A program made the translations under genes and the position numbers. Under the pieces are notes generated by a model. It saw only the letters and a program-made list of their open reading frames with translations, did not search any database and was not told the origin of the DNA. DNA of 47,517 bases from Edaphobacter aggregans (GTDB lineage: Bacteria; Acidobacteriota; Terriglobia; Terriglobales; Acidobacteriaceae), in the NCBI GenBank assembly GCA_022736715.1, contig DZDJ01000023.1, forward strand, positions 1-47,517. Direction: 5' to 3'. This document shows positions 1 to 8,940 of the stretch, piece after piece; position 1 is the stretch's first letter; every line of letters begins with the position of its first letter.

Positions 1-1
1 G

Positions 2-7
2 TACAAT
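2..7 (+). promoter_or_regulatory. candidate -10 element of the LOG gene
   Basis: TACAAT matches the sigma70 -10 consensus at five of six positions and ends exactly six bases before the ATG at 14. No Shine-Dalgarno sequence fits between them, so transcription would start at or next to the ATG and give a leaderless mRNA. The -35 region lies outside the window. This is inference from sequence and spacing only. Confidence 0.4.
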
Positions 8-13
8 GCTGGG

Positions 14-1033
14 ATGACGAATTCTGAAAACCCCCAGGTCGATCCACCGGATCCGCTCGATGCCGCGCCGCTTGCCTACGAAAACCCTGCCTTTCTGAAC
101 TCGCCCGATGGCCGCATCATCCGCATCCTTGCCGAATACTCTGAGCCGCTGGCGCGTTTTCGCCGCGAGCGCATTCAGGACACCGTCGTCTTCTTCGGCT
201 CCGCCCGCTTCCGTCCGCTGAACGAAACCTGCGGGCATCTGGAACTGCTGGAGAACACCGGCGCGGCGCAGCCTGCTCCGAAAGAAGAGCAGCCCACCGC
301 CGAAGCAGAAGCCAGCGAACTCCAGCGCCAGCGCGCTGAAGCGGCCTGCGAAATGTCCCAGTATTACGACGACGCGCGCAAGCTGGCGTACATGCTCACC
401 CAATGGGCGCAGGACATTCCCGGTCGCCGCCATCGCTTTGTGGTCACCTCCGGCGGAGGCCCCGGCATCATGGAGGCGGCCAACCGTGGCGCGCATGAGG
501 CAGGCGGCAAAACCATCGGCCTCAACATCCGCCTGCCCTTTGAGCAGATGCCGAACCCCTACATCACACCGGCGCTCAACTTCGAGTTCCACTACTTCTT
601 CATGCGCAAATACTGGTTTGCATATCTGTCCAAAGCGCTGGTGGTCTTTCCCGGCGGCTTCGGCACGCTGGACGAAATGTTTGAGCTGCTCACCCTGGCG
701 CAAACGCGCAAACTGGCCAAGCAGATCACCGTGGTGGTGTACGGCTCCAGCTATTGGAAGCAGGTGCTTAACCTGGACGTGCTGGTGGAAAAGGGCGCAA
801 TTTCCCCTAGGGACAAAGATCTCTTCCAGTTTGCCGACACGCCGGAGCAGGCCTTTGCCATGCTCAAAGATGGTCTGACGCAACAGCATCTGCAGGTGGA
901 GGCAAAAGAATACGACATGGCTTCCGGCGAGGCCCGCCGCGCCAGCGAAGCCGCACTCGCCGCAGCCACCATGGATCCCGGCCTGAATCTGGAGGCCTTC
1001 CTTGGTCCGGACATTGCAAAGACCATGCCCTGA
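14..1033 (+). CDS. LOG family protein (Rossmann-fold nucleotide hydrolase)
   Basis: This 339-residue protein belongs to the LOG/TIGR00730 family, once called lysine decarboxylase-like. Characterised members are cytokinin riboside 5'-monophosphate phosphoribohydrolases; bacterial members may act on other nucleoside monophosphates. The glycine-rich loop GGGPGIMEAANRGA starts near residue 146 and the family signature PGGFGTLDE near residue 213. The protein is longer than the roughly 190-residue core: it has about 55 extra N-terminal residues, an acidic insertion near residues 75-105 (EEQPTAEAEASELQ), and a C-terminal tail. The ATG at 14 is the first usable start, since the ATG at 6 runs into a stop after three codons. 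The substrate is not known. Confidence 0.85.
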   Translation: MTNSENPQVDPPDPLDAAPLAYENPAFLNSPDGRIIRILAEYSEPLARFRRERIQDTVVFFGSARFRPLNETCGHLELLENTGAAQPAPKEEQPTAEAEASELQRQRAEAACEMSQYYDDARKLAYMLTQWAQDIPGRRHRFVVTSGGGPGIMEAANRGAHEAGGKTIGLNIRLPFEQMPNPYITPALNFEFHYFFMRKYWFAYLSKALVVFPGGFGTLDEMFELLTLAQTRKLAKQITVVVYGSSYWKQVLNLDVLVEKGAISPRDKDLFQFADTPEQAFAMLKDGLTQQHLQVEAKEYDMASGEARRASEAALAAATMDPGLNLEAFLGPDIAKTMP

Positions 1034-1054
1034 TGGCGCAGAAGGAGTCCACCG

Positions 1055-2476
1055 TCAAAGCACTGCCGGCCCGGTGGATTCCTCCTCTGCTTTCTCCGCG
1101 CGCGACACCTTGCGGTCCGCCGTGCGATCTGCCGCGCGATCCGCCACAACTGCAAATGCCCGCTTCGCCGCATTCGCAACTCTGGCAATCCATCTCCCGC
1201 CAAACTCCGAGGCTGGCTCTGACCAGAACAGAGGTGGCTCCGTCATGGCCGCAACGCTCCCCAGACCATCCATATACAGCTCACGATAAAGCCGCAGAAA
1301 ATCCGCCGTGGCACTCTGCCAGCGGTAGTGCTCCGCCGTGGCGCGCGCAGCCTGCACACGTGCGCTGCGCAAAGCATCCTCTGCAAAGACGCCCGCAATT
1401 GCGCAGGCAAACGGCGCAGCCTCCGCCGGTGCAATCCACGCATTCTGCGCATTGGCATAGGTGGTGACGCCGCCTGCATTCGGTGCAATCAACGGCAATC
1501 CGCTGGCCATTGCCTCCAACGGTGCAATGCCAAATGGCTCCCGCGGATTCGGATGCACAAACGCATCGCAATTGGCGTAAAGCTGCGCCAGTTGCCTGCG
1601 GTCGCCGATGTGCCCCAGAAGGCGCACCCGGCCCGGCAGCCGCGCCTCCGCCGCCTGCTGAAACGCATCGCGCTCAATGCCTTCGCCGGCAATCAGCAGG
1701 CGATAGTCCCCCGCACTGCCGACAGCCAACTGCTCCAGCGCATCCAGCAGCAGGCCCAGATTTTTCTCCGGCACCAGCCGGCCAACATACAACAGCAAGC
1801 GGCTCTCGCTGCTGCCTCCAGCGGTTTGCAGCAACTGCCGCCGCACCGCGGCAGCGCGCCACTCCGGCCCCAGCCCATCCACATCCACACCCATCGGCCG
1901 CACCCACACACCGCGCCGCACCGGATGCCCTTTGGCCACAGCACGCAACTCTTCCGCCGTATGCACCGAGTTGGCAATGTGATGGTCGAAGAATGGGAAG
2001 TACAGCCACTTCATGTACACGCGGCTCATCCACTGCGCCGCGCTGCTGCGGGAAAGATACGCGCCAACATTTTCGTCCATGCGCTCGCAACTCAGGCCAA
2101 TCACCACCGGCCGGTAGTCCACCGCCCGCACCATCCCCAGCCGCACCACCGCGCCCAGATAATTGAAGCAGTACTTGTCGCAAATCTCAATCACATCCGG
2201 CCGCTCCTCCTGAATGATCTGCTGAATGCGCGTCCCCGGCCATAGATAACGGTTGGGGTAAATCGTGCGGTACTCTGGATTCACCAGCGCCGTCGGCGCC
2301 GTCAGATGATAGATGCGCCCATAGCGGCCCACCTCTTCCGTGTATTCTTCCTTCGCCGGAACAATCAGCAGCATCCTGTGTCCGCAACGATTCGCCGTCT
2401 CCAGCATGGCCCGGTAAAACGTGGCAATGCCGCCCGAAGTAGAGTGCCACGCATTCGTCAGATGCAGAGTTTTCAT
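1055..2476 (-). CDS. GT4-family glycosyltransferase
   Basis: This is a 473-residue GT-B fold glycosyltransferase of family GT4, expected to move a sugar from an NDP-sugar to a lipid or glycan at the inner membrane face. The N-terminal acceptor-domain start HLTNAWHSTSGGIATF carries the usual glycine-rich loop. The C-terminal donor domain shows VGRLVPEKNLGLLLDAL near residue 233 and the E-x7-E motif in EPFGIAPLEAMASG near residue 310. I chose the ATG at 2476 because the family-like sequence begins there; the frame stays open upstream but encodes nothing recognisable. The last 50 or so residues are a charged tail with a degenerate DRAADRTADRK repeat, not part of the GT fold. Sugar and acceptor cannot be told. 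A small membrane protein lies 26 bases upstream, probably in the same operon. Confidence 0.8.
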   Translation of the reverse strand: MKTLHLTNAWHSTSGGIATFYRAMLETANRCGHRMLLIVPAKEEYTEEVGRYGRIYHLTAPTALVNPEYRTIYPNRYLWPGTRIQQIIQEERPDVIEICDKYCFNYLGAVVRLGMVRAVDYRPVVIGLSCERMDENVGAYLSRSSAAQWMSRVYMKWLYFPFFDHHIANSVHTAEELRAVAKGHPVRRGVWVRPMGVDVDGLGPEWRAAAVRRQLLQTAGGSSESRLLLYVGRLVPEKNLGLLLDALEQLAVGSAGDYRLLIAGEGIERDAFQQAAEARLPGRVRLLGHIGDRRQLAQLYANCDAFVHPNPREPFGIAPLEAMASGLPLIAPNAGGVTTYANAQNAWIAPAEAAPFACAIAGVFAEDALRSARVQAARATAEHYRWQSATADFLRLYRELYMDGLGSVAAMTEPPLFWSEPASEFGGRWIARVANAAKRAFAVVADRAADRTADRKVSRAEKAEEESTGPAVL

Positions 2477-2502
2477 CGCTGCGGCATGTCCCCTTTTTTC
2501 TT

Positions 2503-3123
2503 TTAGGACTGCTCCGGCTCCGCGGTCATCATCCTGCGATAGTTGCGGACCAGCACCCGTGGCCCCAGGCCCACAAACAGCCACACCAGCCGCGGCATCC
2601 CGCACACATCGCGCAGAAAACTGCGTCCCTCGCCACCCGTCAACAGCGTGCCATGACGCATCACATACCAGTTGAAGAGCGATGACAACGCCGCAAAGCA
2701 GAGTGAGGCCATCATGCTGGTCACCAGCTTCGGCGTTCCCATCCAGTAGTGCACCCAATATTGCAGAAATTGCAGCGTCCCCGGCAGACCAATCGAGATC
2801 ACCAGCCCCGTCAGCCACTCCGGCCGGGCATTGCGAATGCGCTGCGTAATGGCGCCAAATACGCCGGAGGCCAGCGATGCGTACACCGCCTCTACCAGCA
2901 TTGCTTTCAGTGCTTTATGACTGCCCGCACTCAGATTGGCACAGAGGAAAATGATGGAGCGCAGAAAGGCGCTCATCAGTCCCGCCTTCCAGTTCCAGCG
3001 CACCACCAGCGAGCGGAACGGATGCCGCAGCACCAGCCACAACACCGCAGCCAGCGGCGGCGCTGCCTGCGCGCTATCCATTGCATTGTCTATCTCTTGC
3101 GACGCTTCCCCGGATTGGGTCAT
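2503..3123 (-). CDS. hypothetical membrane protein
   Basis: This is a protein of about 206 residues that I do not recognise. The stretches WLTGLVISIGLPGTLQFL, LVTSMMASLCFAALSSLF and RSIIFLCANL look like membrane segments, and the termini are charged. The start is uncertain: the ATG at 3123 is used here, a TTG at 3159 would add 12 residues, and an internal ATG near residue 15 is also possible. A GGGAGG about 17 bases before 3123 is too far to decide. It ends 26 bases before the glycosyltransferase on the same strand, so a shared transcript and a role in envelope glycan or lipid handling are plausible but unproven. Confidence 0.6.
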   Translation of the reverse strand: MTQSGEASQEIDNAMDSAQAAPPLAAVLWLVLRHPFRSLVVRWNWKAGLMSAFLRSIIFLCANLSAGSHKALKAMLVEAVYASLASGVFGAITQRIRNARPEWLTGLVISIGLPGTLQFLQYWVHYWMGTPKLVTSMMASLCFAALSSLFNWYVMRHGTLLTGGEGRSFLRDVCGMPRLVWLFVGLGPRVLVRNYRRMMTAEPEQS

Positions 3124-3327
3124 CTGCCTGAGAATTCTAGCCCTCCCGCTGGTCAACAAGATGAATAATCTGCAAAAGTCGCTGCGTATCGCTCATTTCT
3201 TATGCACGTACCTTCTTCGATTCACCCCCCCCACACACACAAATTTTGAAGCATCTTTGTTGTTTTCGTAACAAATTATTCACAGGCCCCCCTCATACTG
3301 CACAATAGAGCAGTGTAGGAGGCAACC

Positions 3328-4491
3328 ATGCAACAGTCCCGCATTTCGTATGCTTGGCAACAGCCAGAGGCCGCGCGCGGCTACATCTCCGGTGTCTCTT
3401 TGCATAGCCATACTAATCAATCCAAAGAGACGCTGGATTTCCTCGCCAAGATGGCAGTAGAGTTCCGCATCCTGCGTCCGCTGTTTGCCAGCCGCGAGCG
3501 CCGCTGCCGCGAAAACCACGGCATTGAGCTGAACTACGCCGCCAGTTACTGGACGCCGCCGCTCACCCCGCGCCTGGCCTTCGACCTGGAACGCCGCCAA
3601 ATTGAAGACCGCCTGCAAATCTCTGCACTCGTGTCGATTACGGACCACGACGACATTCAGGCCCCGCTGCTGCTGCGTTCAGTGCCCTCCGCGCGCCACA
3701 TTCCGGTTTCGCTGGAGTGGACGGCACCATTTGCAGAGACCGCCTTCCACCTCGGCATTCACAATCTGCCCAGCGCGCTTGGCCCGTACTGGATGGAAAC
3801 CCTGGCGAAGTTCACCGCCAATCCATCGGACATGCAGCTTACGGCCCTGCTGGCCGAGCTGCACGCCCTGCCCAACGTGCTCATTCTCTTCAACCACCCC
3901 ATGTGGGACCTCTACCGCATCGGCGCCGATCTGCACCGCCTGCGCATCGACCAGTTTCTGGCGCGCAATGCCGAGTTCATCCATGCCTTTGAATTAAATG
4001 GCCTGCGCAGCTGGCCAGAGAACCGCGAGGTCATCCGCCTGGCGCAGAAGTGGAAGCAGATTGTGATCTCCGGCGGCGACCGTCACGGCGTGGAACCCAA
4101 TGCCAACGTCAACCTGACCCATGCCACCAGCTTCAACGAGTTTGTGCAGGAAGTGCGCTATGAGCGCCGCAGCCATGTCCTCTTCATGCCGCAATATGCG
4201 GAGCCCTGGAAGCACCGCATCCTGCAATCCACGCTGGACGCCATCCGCAATTATCCGGATTTCCCCGAAGGTTCCCGCAACTGGGACGATCGCGTCTACC
4301 ACCCGGACGCCCAGGGCGTCGTCCGGCCGGTTTCGCAGCTTTGGGCTGCTGGCCAGGCACCTGGCTATATCCGTTATGTGCTGGCCGCTGTCCGCATGAT
4401 GGGCATCGCGCCGCTCTCCAGCGGCCTGCGTTTTGCCTGGAATGAACCGCACGAGCTGCGTACGGCGCTGGGAGAACAGGAACTCGCCTAG
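3328..4491 (+). CDS. PHP-domain metal-dependent phosphoesterase-like protein
   Basis: This 387-residue protein carries all four motifs of the PHP (polymerase and histidinol phosphatase) fold: HSHT near residue 27, SITDHDD near 103, FNHPMW near 188 and GGDRHG near 248. These supply the His and Asp ligands of a di- or trinuclear metal site, so a cytoplasmic phosphoesterase is likely; the substrate is unknown. The start is well supported by AGGAGG at 3317-3322, five bases before the ATG. The next gene, a GT4 glycosyltransferase, begins about 50 bases downstream, so the two are likely co-transcribed. The intergenic region upstream holds a run of C followed by CA repeats. Confidence 0.75.
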   Translation: MQQSRISYAWQQPEAARGYISGVSLHSHTNQSKETLDFLAKMAVEFRILRPLFASRERRCRENHGIELNYAASYWTPPLTPRLAFDLERRQIEDRLQISALVSITDHDDIQAPLLLRSVPSARHIPVSLEWTAPFAETAFHLGIHNLPSALGPYWMETLAKFTANPSDMQLTALLAELHALPNVLILFNHPMWDLYRIGADLHRLRIDQFLARNAEFIHAFELNGLRSWPENREVIRLAQKWKQIVISGGDRHGVEPNANVNLTHATSFNEFVQEVRYERRSHVLFMPQYAEPWKHRILQSTLDAIRNYPDFPEGSRNWDDRVYHPDAQGVVRPVSQLWAAGQAPGYIRYVLAAVRMMGIAPLSSGLRFAWNEPHELRTALGEQELA

Positions 4492-4542
4492 CTTCCCGCT
4501 GCTCAATGCACCGTGCAGGAAGGGGTCATAGTCAGGAACGCC

Positions 4543-5778
4543 ATGCCAATGCATTGCCCGCGCGTTGCCTACCTCCCGGACTCCTTCCATGAAGTCAATG
4601 GGGTGGCGCACACCAGCCGGCATTTCCAGGCCTTTGCCGAACGGCGCGGCCTGCCGTTTTTGTGCATCCGGGCTGGAAACCGGGCAGAGCCATATCTGCA
4701 ACAGGGCGAGTTGCGCACGCTGGAGCGCCCCCGCAGCTCCGCCTCCATCCGGCTGGAAAAGGACCTCTACTTCGACCCGTTCTACCTGCGCCACCTGCGC
4801 GAGATGGAACGGCAACTGCGTGCCTTCCAGCCCGATATTTTGCACATCACCGGCCCCAGCGAACTCGGCATCCTGGGAGCCTGGCTGGCCCATCGCATGC
4901 AGATTCCCCTGGCCGCTTCCTGGCACACCAACGTCCACGAATACGCTGCGCGCCGCTCTGCCAAATGGCTGCACATGCTGCCGCAGCACCCGTCCGCAGC
5001 CGCAGAACGATGGATTGAGCGGACGACCCTGAGCGCCTCGGCGCGCTTCTACCGGCTGGCCGGCGTACTGTTCGCCCCCAACCTGGAACTGTGCGATCTG
5101 CTGCAACAAAAGACAGGCAAGCCCTGCCACCGGATGCAGCGCGGCGTCGACACGGAGCTTTTCTCCCCGGCGCATCGCACACGGCCCAGCGAAGACCGCA
5201 CCTGGGTGCTTGGCTACGTTGGCCGCCTCTCCGTGGAAAAAAATGTTGCTCTGCTCGCCACCGTGCAGCAGGCATTGCAGGCAGCCGGAATCACCAACTT
5301 CCGCTTTCTGATCGTCGGCCACGGCGGCGAAGAGGCCTGGCTGCGCGAGCACCTGCCCGGAGCCGAGATTGTCGGCGTCCTGCGCGGCCCGGAGCTTTCC
5401 CGCGCCTACGCCAACATGGATCTGCTCGTTTTCCCCTCCCACACAGACACCTTCGGTAACGTGGTGCTGGAGGCGCTGGCCAGCGGCGTTCCCGCCATCG
5501 TTACATCCAGCGGCGGCCCCAAATACATCGTGCGCGACGGCAGCACCGGCTTTATCGCCCGCGACGACGGCTTTGCCGCTGCCGTGGAACGCGTCCTGCG
5601 GCAACCACAGCTACACATGACAATGCGTACCGCCGCGCGCAACTATGCGCGCAGTTGCTCCTGGGATGCCATCTTTGAGGGTGTCTATGCTGCGTATGCT
5701 GCGACTTGTCCTGTCCCGGCCCGTCCCGGGCAGAAGGACTTACACCGGAAAATTCAGGACTTCTTTGCCGACTCGTAG
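4543..5778 (+). CDS. GT4-family glycosyltransferase (MgtA/PimB-like)
   Basis: This GT-B glycosyltransferase of about 411 residues resembles the GT4 subgroup that includes GDP-mannose-dependent alpha-mannosyltransferases and sulfoquinovosyltransferase. Typical blocks are PDSFHEVNGVAHTSRHF at the N-terminus, HITGPSELGILGAW, SWHTNVHEYA, GYVGRLSVEKN and FPSHTDTFGNVVLEALASG. In the last block the first Glu of the common E-x7-E pair is replaced, as is usual in this subgroup. I prefer the ATG at 4543, preceded by AGGA at 4534-4537; a GTG at 4513 would add ten residues. It follows the PHP gene and its 3' end overlaps the convergent AhpD-like gene by 25 bases. The acceptor is unknown. Confidence 0.8.
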   Translation: MPMHCPRVAYLPDSFHEVNGVAHTSRHFQAFAERRGLPFLCIRAGNRAEPYLQQGELRTLERPRSSASIRLEKDLYFDPFYLRHLREMERQLRAFQPDILHITGPSELGILGAWLAHRMQIPLAASWHTNVHEYAARRSAKWLHMLPQHPSAAAERWIERTTLSASARFYRLAGVLFAPNLELCDLLQQKTGKPCHRMQRGVDTELFSPAHRTRPSEDRTWVLGYVGRLSVEKNVALLATVQQALQAAGITNFRFLIVGHGGEEAWLREHLPGAEIVGVLRGPELSRAYANMDLLVFPSHTDTFGNVVLEALASGVPAIVTSSGGPKYIVRDGSTGFIARDDGFAAAVERVLRQPQLHMTMRTAARNYARSCSWDAIFEGVYAAYAATCPVPARPGQKDLHRKIQDFFADS

Positions 5779-6215
5779 CTTCCCGGAACCGTACGGAAAG
5801 CAATGGCAATCCGGTTCCAGCTGTTGATCGTCACCACCGCCAGCGTCAGCTTCACCAAATCTGCCTCACTGAACTGCGTCAGCGCGTGCTGGTAGACCGC
5901 CTCGGGCACATGGCCCTCCGTGATGCGCGTCAGCGACTCGGCCCACTCCAGCGCTACGCGTTCCCGGTCGGTAAAAAAAGGCGTCTCGCGCCAGGCATTC
6001 AACGCATAGATGCGCTGCTCCGTCTCCCCCAGCGCGCGCGCATCTTTCGTGTGCATATCAATGCAAAATGCACATCCGTTGATCTGCGAAACCCGGATTT
6101 TGATCAGTTCCTGCAGAATCGGCTCCAGCCCGGTTTCATTCACCACTTTCTGCAAGGCCAGCATGCCCCGCATCACCTCCGGGGCGGCTTTGTAATATTC
6201 CAGTCTCGGCTGCAT
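5754..6215 (-). CDS. carboxymuconolactone decarboxylase / AhpD-like protein
   Basis: This 153-residue protein of the CMD/AhpD family has the signature CAFCIDMH: a CxxC pair followed by His. In AhpD-type members this is a thiol-disulfide site used in peroxide defence, while decarboxylase members lack the pair, so an antioxidant role is more likely. The start at 6215 is fixed by AGAGGAGG a few bases upstream; the frame is open further back but lacks family sequence. The gene converges on the glycosyltransferase and their coding ends overlap. It appears to be a single-gene unit. Confidence 0.8.
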   Translation of the reverse strand: MQPRLEYYKAAPEVMRGMLALQKVVNETGLEPILQELIKIRVSQINGCAFCIDMHTKDARALGETEQRIYALNAWRETPFFTDRERVALEWAESLTRITEGHVPEAVYQHALTQFSEADLVKLTLAVVTINSWNRIAIAFRTVPGSYESAKKS

Positions 6216-6483
6216 GTAGAAATCCTCCTCTGAAAACAGCTTTCCCGCTCTCAGAGGAAGCACCTGCCACCCTGAAAAAGAGAAATTATTCCTGTCTTTT
6301 CAAGAAGATGTTCTATGCACCCCCGGCGATGCAAAAAGCTCTGACCGGTAATTCCGGTTGCAGAAACGCATTGATTCAGCCATACTTAGTTGTTGGGTTT
6401 TGTGAGCGTCCGTCCTGCCCTGGGCGGAATGTTGTGGATGCGCTTGCCCCGAACACAATTGAAGTTTGAGAGGATTCTGACCT

Positions 6484-6735
6484 GTGCTGATGATTCGCCT
6501 GGCGCGTGTAGGAGCGCGCAAGCAGCCCCACTATCGTGTTGTTGTGATTGAGAAAGACCGTGCCCGCAATGGACGCTCCATTGAGGTGGTTGGCACCTAC
6601 AACCCGCGCACCAATCCTGCCAGCATTAACCTGAAGCGTGATCGCATCGAATACTGGACCAGCAAGGGCGCGCAGCCTTCCGAGACCGTTGGAAAACTGC
6701 TGGCCAAGGCTCCTGCCGCAGTTCCTGCTGCCTAA
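6484..6735 (+). CDS. rpsP: 30S ribosomal protein S16
   Basis: This is ribosomal protein S16 of the small subunit. The 83-residue product has the family's N-terminus IRLARVGARKQPHYRVVV and the later GTYNPRTNP block, and its length is normal. The likely start is the GTG at 6484, nine bases after GAGAGGA at 6468-6474; the ATG two codons later would sit too far from it. It opens the conserved ribosome-maturation cluster that continues with khpA, rimM, trmD and rplS, though a 288-base gap separates it from khpA. Confidence 0.95.
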   Translation: MLMIRLARVGARKQPHYRVVVIEKDRARNGRSIEVVGTYNPRTNPASINLKRDRIEYWTSKGAQPSETVGKLLAKAPAAVPAA

Positions 6736-7023
6736 GGTTGTTCCGTTTCGGTGCGTGTGACTTCCTCCGTGTTGTCAACAAGAGCTACCACCGGGTTGCA
6801 CCTGTGTAAGTTCCCTGCTTGAAATCCACATCCGCTCGCGTAAACTGCTTTCAGCAAGTCCAAGGGGACTGGCATTGACCATAGGCTCCACAAGGGCCTA
6901 TGGCATCACTCCCCACGTCAGCTGTGCCGCAAGCAGTGCTTGAAGTCCGAAGACTCTCTGCAACAGACGGAGAGCGAAGACCTGAAGAGCGATGCGGGCA
7001 GCTTTACTCCCAAGAGGTGTGAG
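6736..7023 (+). promoter_or_regulatory. rpsP-khpA intergenic region with two adjacent hairpins
   Basis: This 288-base gap contains no gene that I can support. It holds two short inverted repeats close together: AGTCC/GGACT at 6857-6870 (5-bp stem, 4-nt loop) and CCATAGGC/GCCTATGG at 6879-6903 (8-bp perfect stem, 9-nt loop). Neither is followed by a T-run, so they are not classic terminators. They lie about 120 bases before the khpA start and could form a structured leader or processing site within the operon transcript. Function is inference. Confidence 0.35.
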
Positions 7024-7338
7024 ATGTCCCAGGCTGTGAACGAAGTAAAAGCAACAACAGGCAACAACATGCAGGAGCTGGTAGCCGAAATAGCACGCGC
7101 TCTGGTCGACAAGCCAGAAGAGGTAGTTGTGGAGTCTGTCTCTCAGGCGGATTCCACCGTACTGCGTCTGCGCGTTGCCCAAAGCGATGTTGGCAAAGTC
7201 ATCGGGAAGCAGGGACGAACAGCACGTTCGCTCCGGACCATCCTGGGGGCCGCCAGCATGAAACTGCACCACCGTTATTCACTGGACATTCTGGAGGAAG
7301 GCTCCGGCAGCAGTGAGGGAACGGAGGCGCAGGACTAG
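7024..7338 (+). CDS. khpA: KH-domain RNA-binding protein KhpA
   Basis: This 104-residue single KH-domain protein (YlqC/KhpA family) binds RNA and is normally encoded between rpsP and rimM, exactly as here. The KH GxxG loop is VIGKQGRTA, and the conserved block before it is MQELVAEIARALVDKPEEV. The start at 7024 follows AAGAGGTG with proper spacing and gives a 15-residue extension before the usual family N-terminus, which lies at an internal ATG at 7069. A short tail rich in Ser, Gly and Glu ends the protein. Confidence 0.9.
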   Translation: MSQAVNEVKATTGNNMQELVAEIARALVDKPEEVVVESVSQADSTVLRLRVAQSDVGKVIGKQGRTARSLRTILGAASMKLHHRYSLDILEEGSGSSEGTEAQD

Positions 7339-7376
7339 CGAGGGCTCTCTCCGGTGCAGCAGCTTCTTCCATTACG

Positions 7377-8021
7377 ATGAATAATCCACCTCACCAGCAG
7401 AGATGGGCCATACTTGCCCATTTGTTGCGTCCGCAAGGACGCAAAGGAGAGCTGCTGGCAGAGCTGCTGACCGACTTTCCGGAGCGCTTCACCGAGCGAC
7501 GGCGTGTGTTTCTGCAACGCGCCACTCCACAACCCAACAACGCCGCACCTCCTGCCGAATACACGCTGGAAGCGCACTGGCTGCCGATGGGCAAAAATGC
7601 CGGCCGCGTGGTGCTCAAATTCGCCGGCGTCGACAGCATCAACGATGCCGAGCAGTTGAAAGGCTTCGACGTTCTCATCCCCATCGAGGAACGCGCCACG
7701 CTGGAAGAGGATGCGGCGTACATCAGCGACCTCATCGGCTGCACGGTCTTCAACGGTTCGCATCCCGTAGGCACCATCGAAGACATCGCCTTTCCCACCG
7801 CAACACCGCAGGAACCGTCCGACGCAAATGCTGTGCCGCTGCTGGTAGTGCGCGGCGGTCATGGCCGCGAGTACCTGATCCCATTTGCAAAAATCTGGCT
7901 GCGCACGCTGGACATCGCCAGCCAGCGCGTGGAGATGCAACTGCCCGAAGGGCTTCTGGAAATCAATGCGCCTGTGACCGATGAGGAAAAACGGCTGGCG
8001 CAGACCTCCTCTGCGTCATAA
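7377..8021 (+). CDS. rimM: ribosome maturation factor RimM
   Basis: RimM binds S19 and helps mature the 3' domain of 16S rRNA during 30S assembly. The 214-residue product has the N-terminal RimM barrel (starting WAILAHLLRPQGRKGELLA), then a C-terminal PRC-barrel that ends with the usual block REYLIPFAKIWL followed by LPEGLLEIN. An insertion relative to shorter homologues lies near residues 45-60. No clear Shine-Dalgarno precedes the ATG at 7377. It lies between khpA and trmD, the conserved order. Confidence 0.93.
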   Translation: MNNPPHQQRWAILAHLLRPQGRKGELLAELLTDFPERFTERRRVFLQRATPQPNNAAPPAEYTLEAHWLPMGKNAGRVVLKFAGVDSINDAEQLKGFDVLIPIEERATLEEDAAYISDLIGCTVFNGSHPVGTIEDIAFPTATPQEPSDANAVPLLVVRGGHGREYLIPFAKIWLRTLDIASQRVEMQLPEGLLEINAPVTDEEKRLAQTSSAS

Positions 8022-8054
8022 TGCAGAGAGCCTCGGCAGTTGAAATTTTTCGCT

Positions 8055-8897
8055 ATGCGTTTTGATATTGTCACCATTTTCCCCGATTTTTTTGACGGCC
8101 CGTTCCGCTACGGCGTGCTGCACCGCGCCATGGAAAGCGGCATCGTCTCCGTCGGTCTGCATGATCTGCGCGCCTTTACGCATGACCGCCACAAAACGGT
8201 GGACGACCGGCCATTTGGCGGTGGCGAGGGCATGGTGCTGAAGCCGGAGCCGATCTTCGATGCGGTCGAATCGCTGGGCATCGCGGAAAAACCGGCGCGC
8301 AATCCCCAACGCGAGACCGTGGTCCTGCTTTCCGCGCAGGGCGAGCGCTTTACGCAAGCGGTGGCGCATCAACTCTCCCGGACCGAGCGCGTCGTGCTGC
8401 TCTGTGGACGCTACGAGGGCGTGGACGAGCGCGTCAACACCCTGTTGGCCGACCGCGAACTTTCCATCGGCGACTATGTGCTTTCCGGCGGCGAACTGGG
8501 CGCAGCGATTGTGGTGGACACAGTTACGCGCCTGCTGCCCGGCGTGCTGGGCAACGCCGATTCCGCCCGTTTTGAAAGTTTTGGCCACTCGGATGCGCAT
8601 CTCTCTCTTCAAGCCGAAGCGGCCGCGGAAGTCTCCGGCGTTCCCCGCTCCACGCATGGCTCCGGCGGTCTGCTCGATTATCCGCACTTCACCCGCCCGG
8701 CGGAGTTTCGCGGCGCAGCCGTGCCGGAGGTGCTGGCCTGTGGCAATCATGAGGTCATCCGCAAATGGAGACGCCAGCAGTCCCTGCTGAAGACCCTGCA
8801 CAACCGGCCCGACCTGCTGGCCCGGGCCGAACTTTCTGACGGGGACCGCGAGTTTCTTGCACAGGTGGAAGTGCAGAAACCCAGCGCAAAGCCGTGA
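8055..8897 (+). CDS. trmD: tRNA (guanine(37)-N1)-methyltransferase
   Basis: TrmD methylates G37 of tRNAs read next to the anticodon, preventing +1 frameshifting. The SPOUT-fold markers are present: FDIVTIFPDFF at the N-terminus, GGGEGMVLKPEP, LCGRYEGVDERV and the SAM-binding knot SIGDYVLSGGELGA, followed by LDYPHFTRP. I use the ATG at 8055, where family sequence starts; a TTG at 8040 would add five residues. At 280 residues it is somewhat longer than the usual 240-260 because of a C-terminal extension. It precedes rplS by 43 bases. Confidence 0.95.
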   Translation: MRFDIVTIFPDFFDGPFRYGVLHRAMESGIVSVGLHDLRAFTHDRHKTVDDRPFGGGEGMVLKPEPIFDAVESLGIAEKPARNPQRETVVLLSAQGERFTQAVAHQLSRTERVVLLCGRYEGVDERVNTLLADRELSIGDYVLSGGELGAAIVVDTVTRLLPGVLGNADSARFESFGHSDAHLSLQAEAAAEVSGVPRSTHGSGGLLDYPHFTRPAEFRGAAVPEVLACGNHEVIRKWRRQQSLLKTLHNRPDLLARAELSDGDREFLAQVEVQKPSAKP

Positions 8898-8940
8898 TTT
8901 CGTGTAGACTGGAGTTTCGACTTCAACATAGGAACGTATC

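Noticed and set aside
3222-3246. C-run followed by CA repeats upstream of the PHP gene
   Set aside because: It is a simple low-complexity tract in an intergenic region. It could be slippage-prone, but nothing shows that it affects a gene.
6940-7023. N-terminal extension of KhpA from a TTG at 6940
   Set aside because: The extra residues do not resemble the family, and a well-placed AAGAGGTG supports the ATG at 7024.
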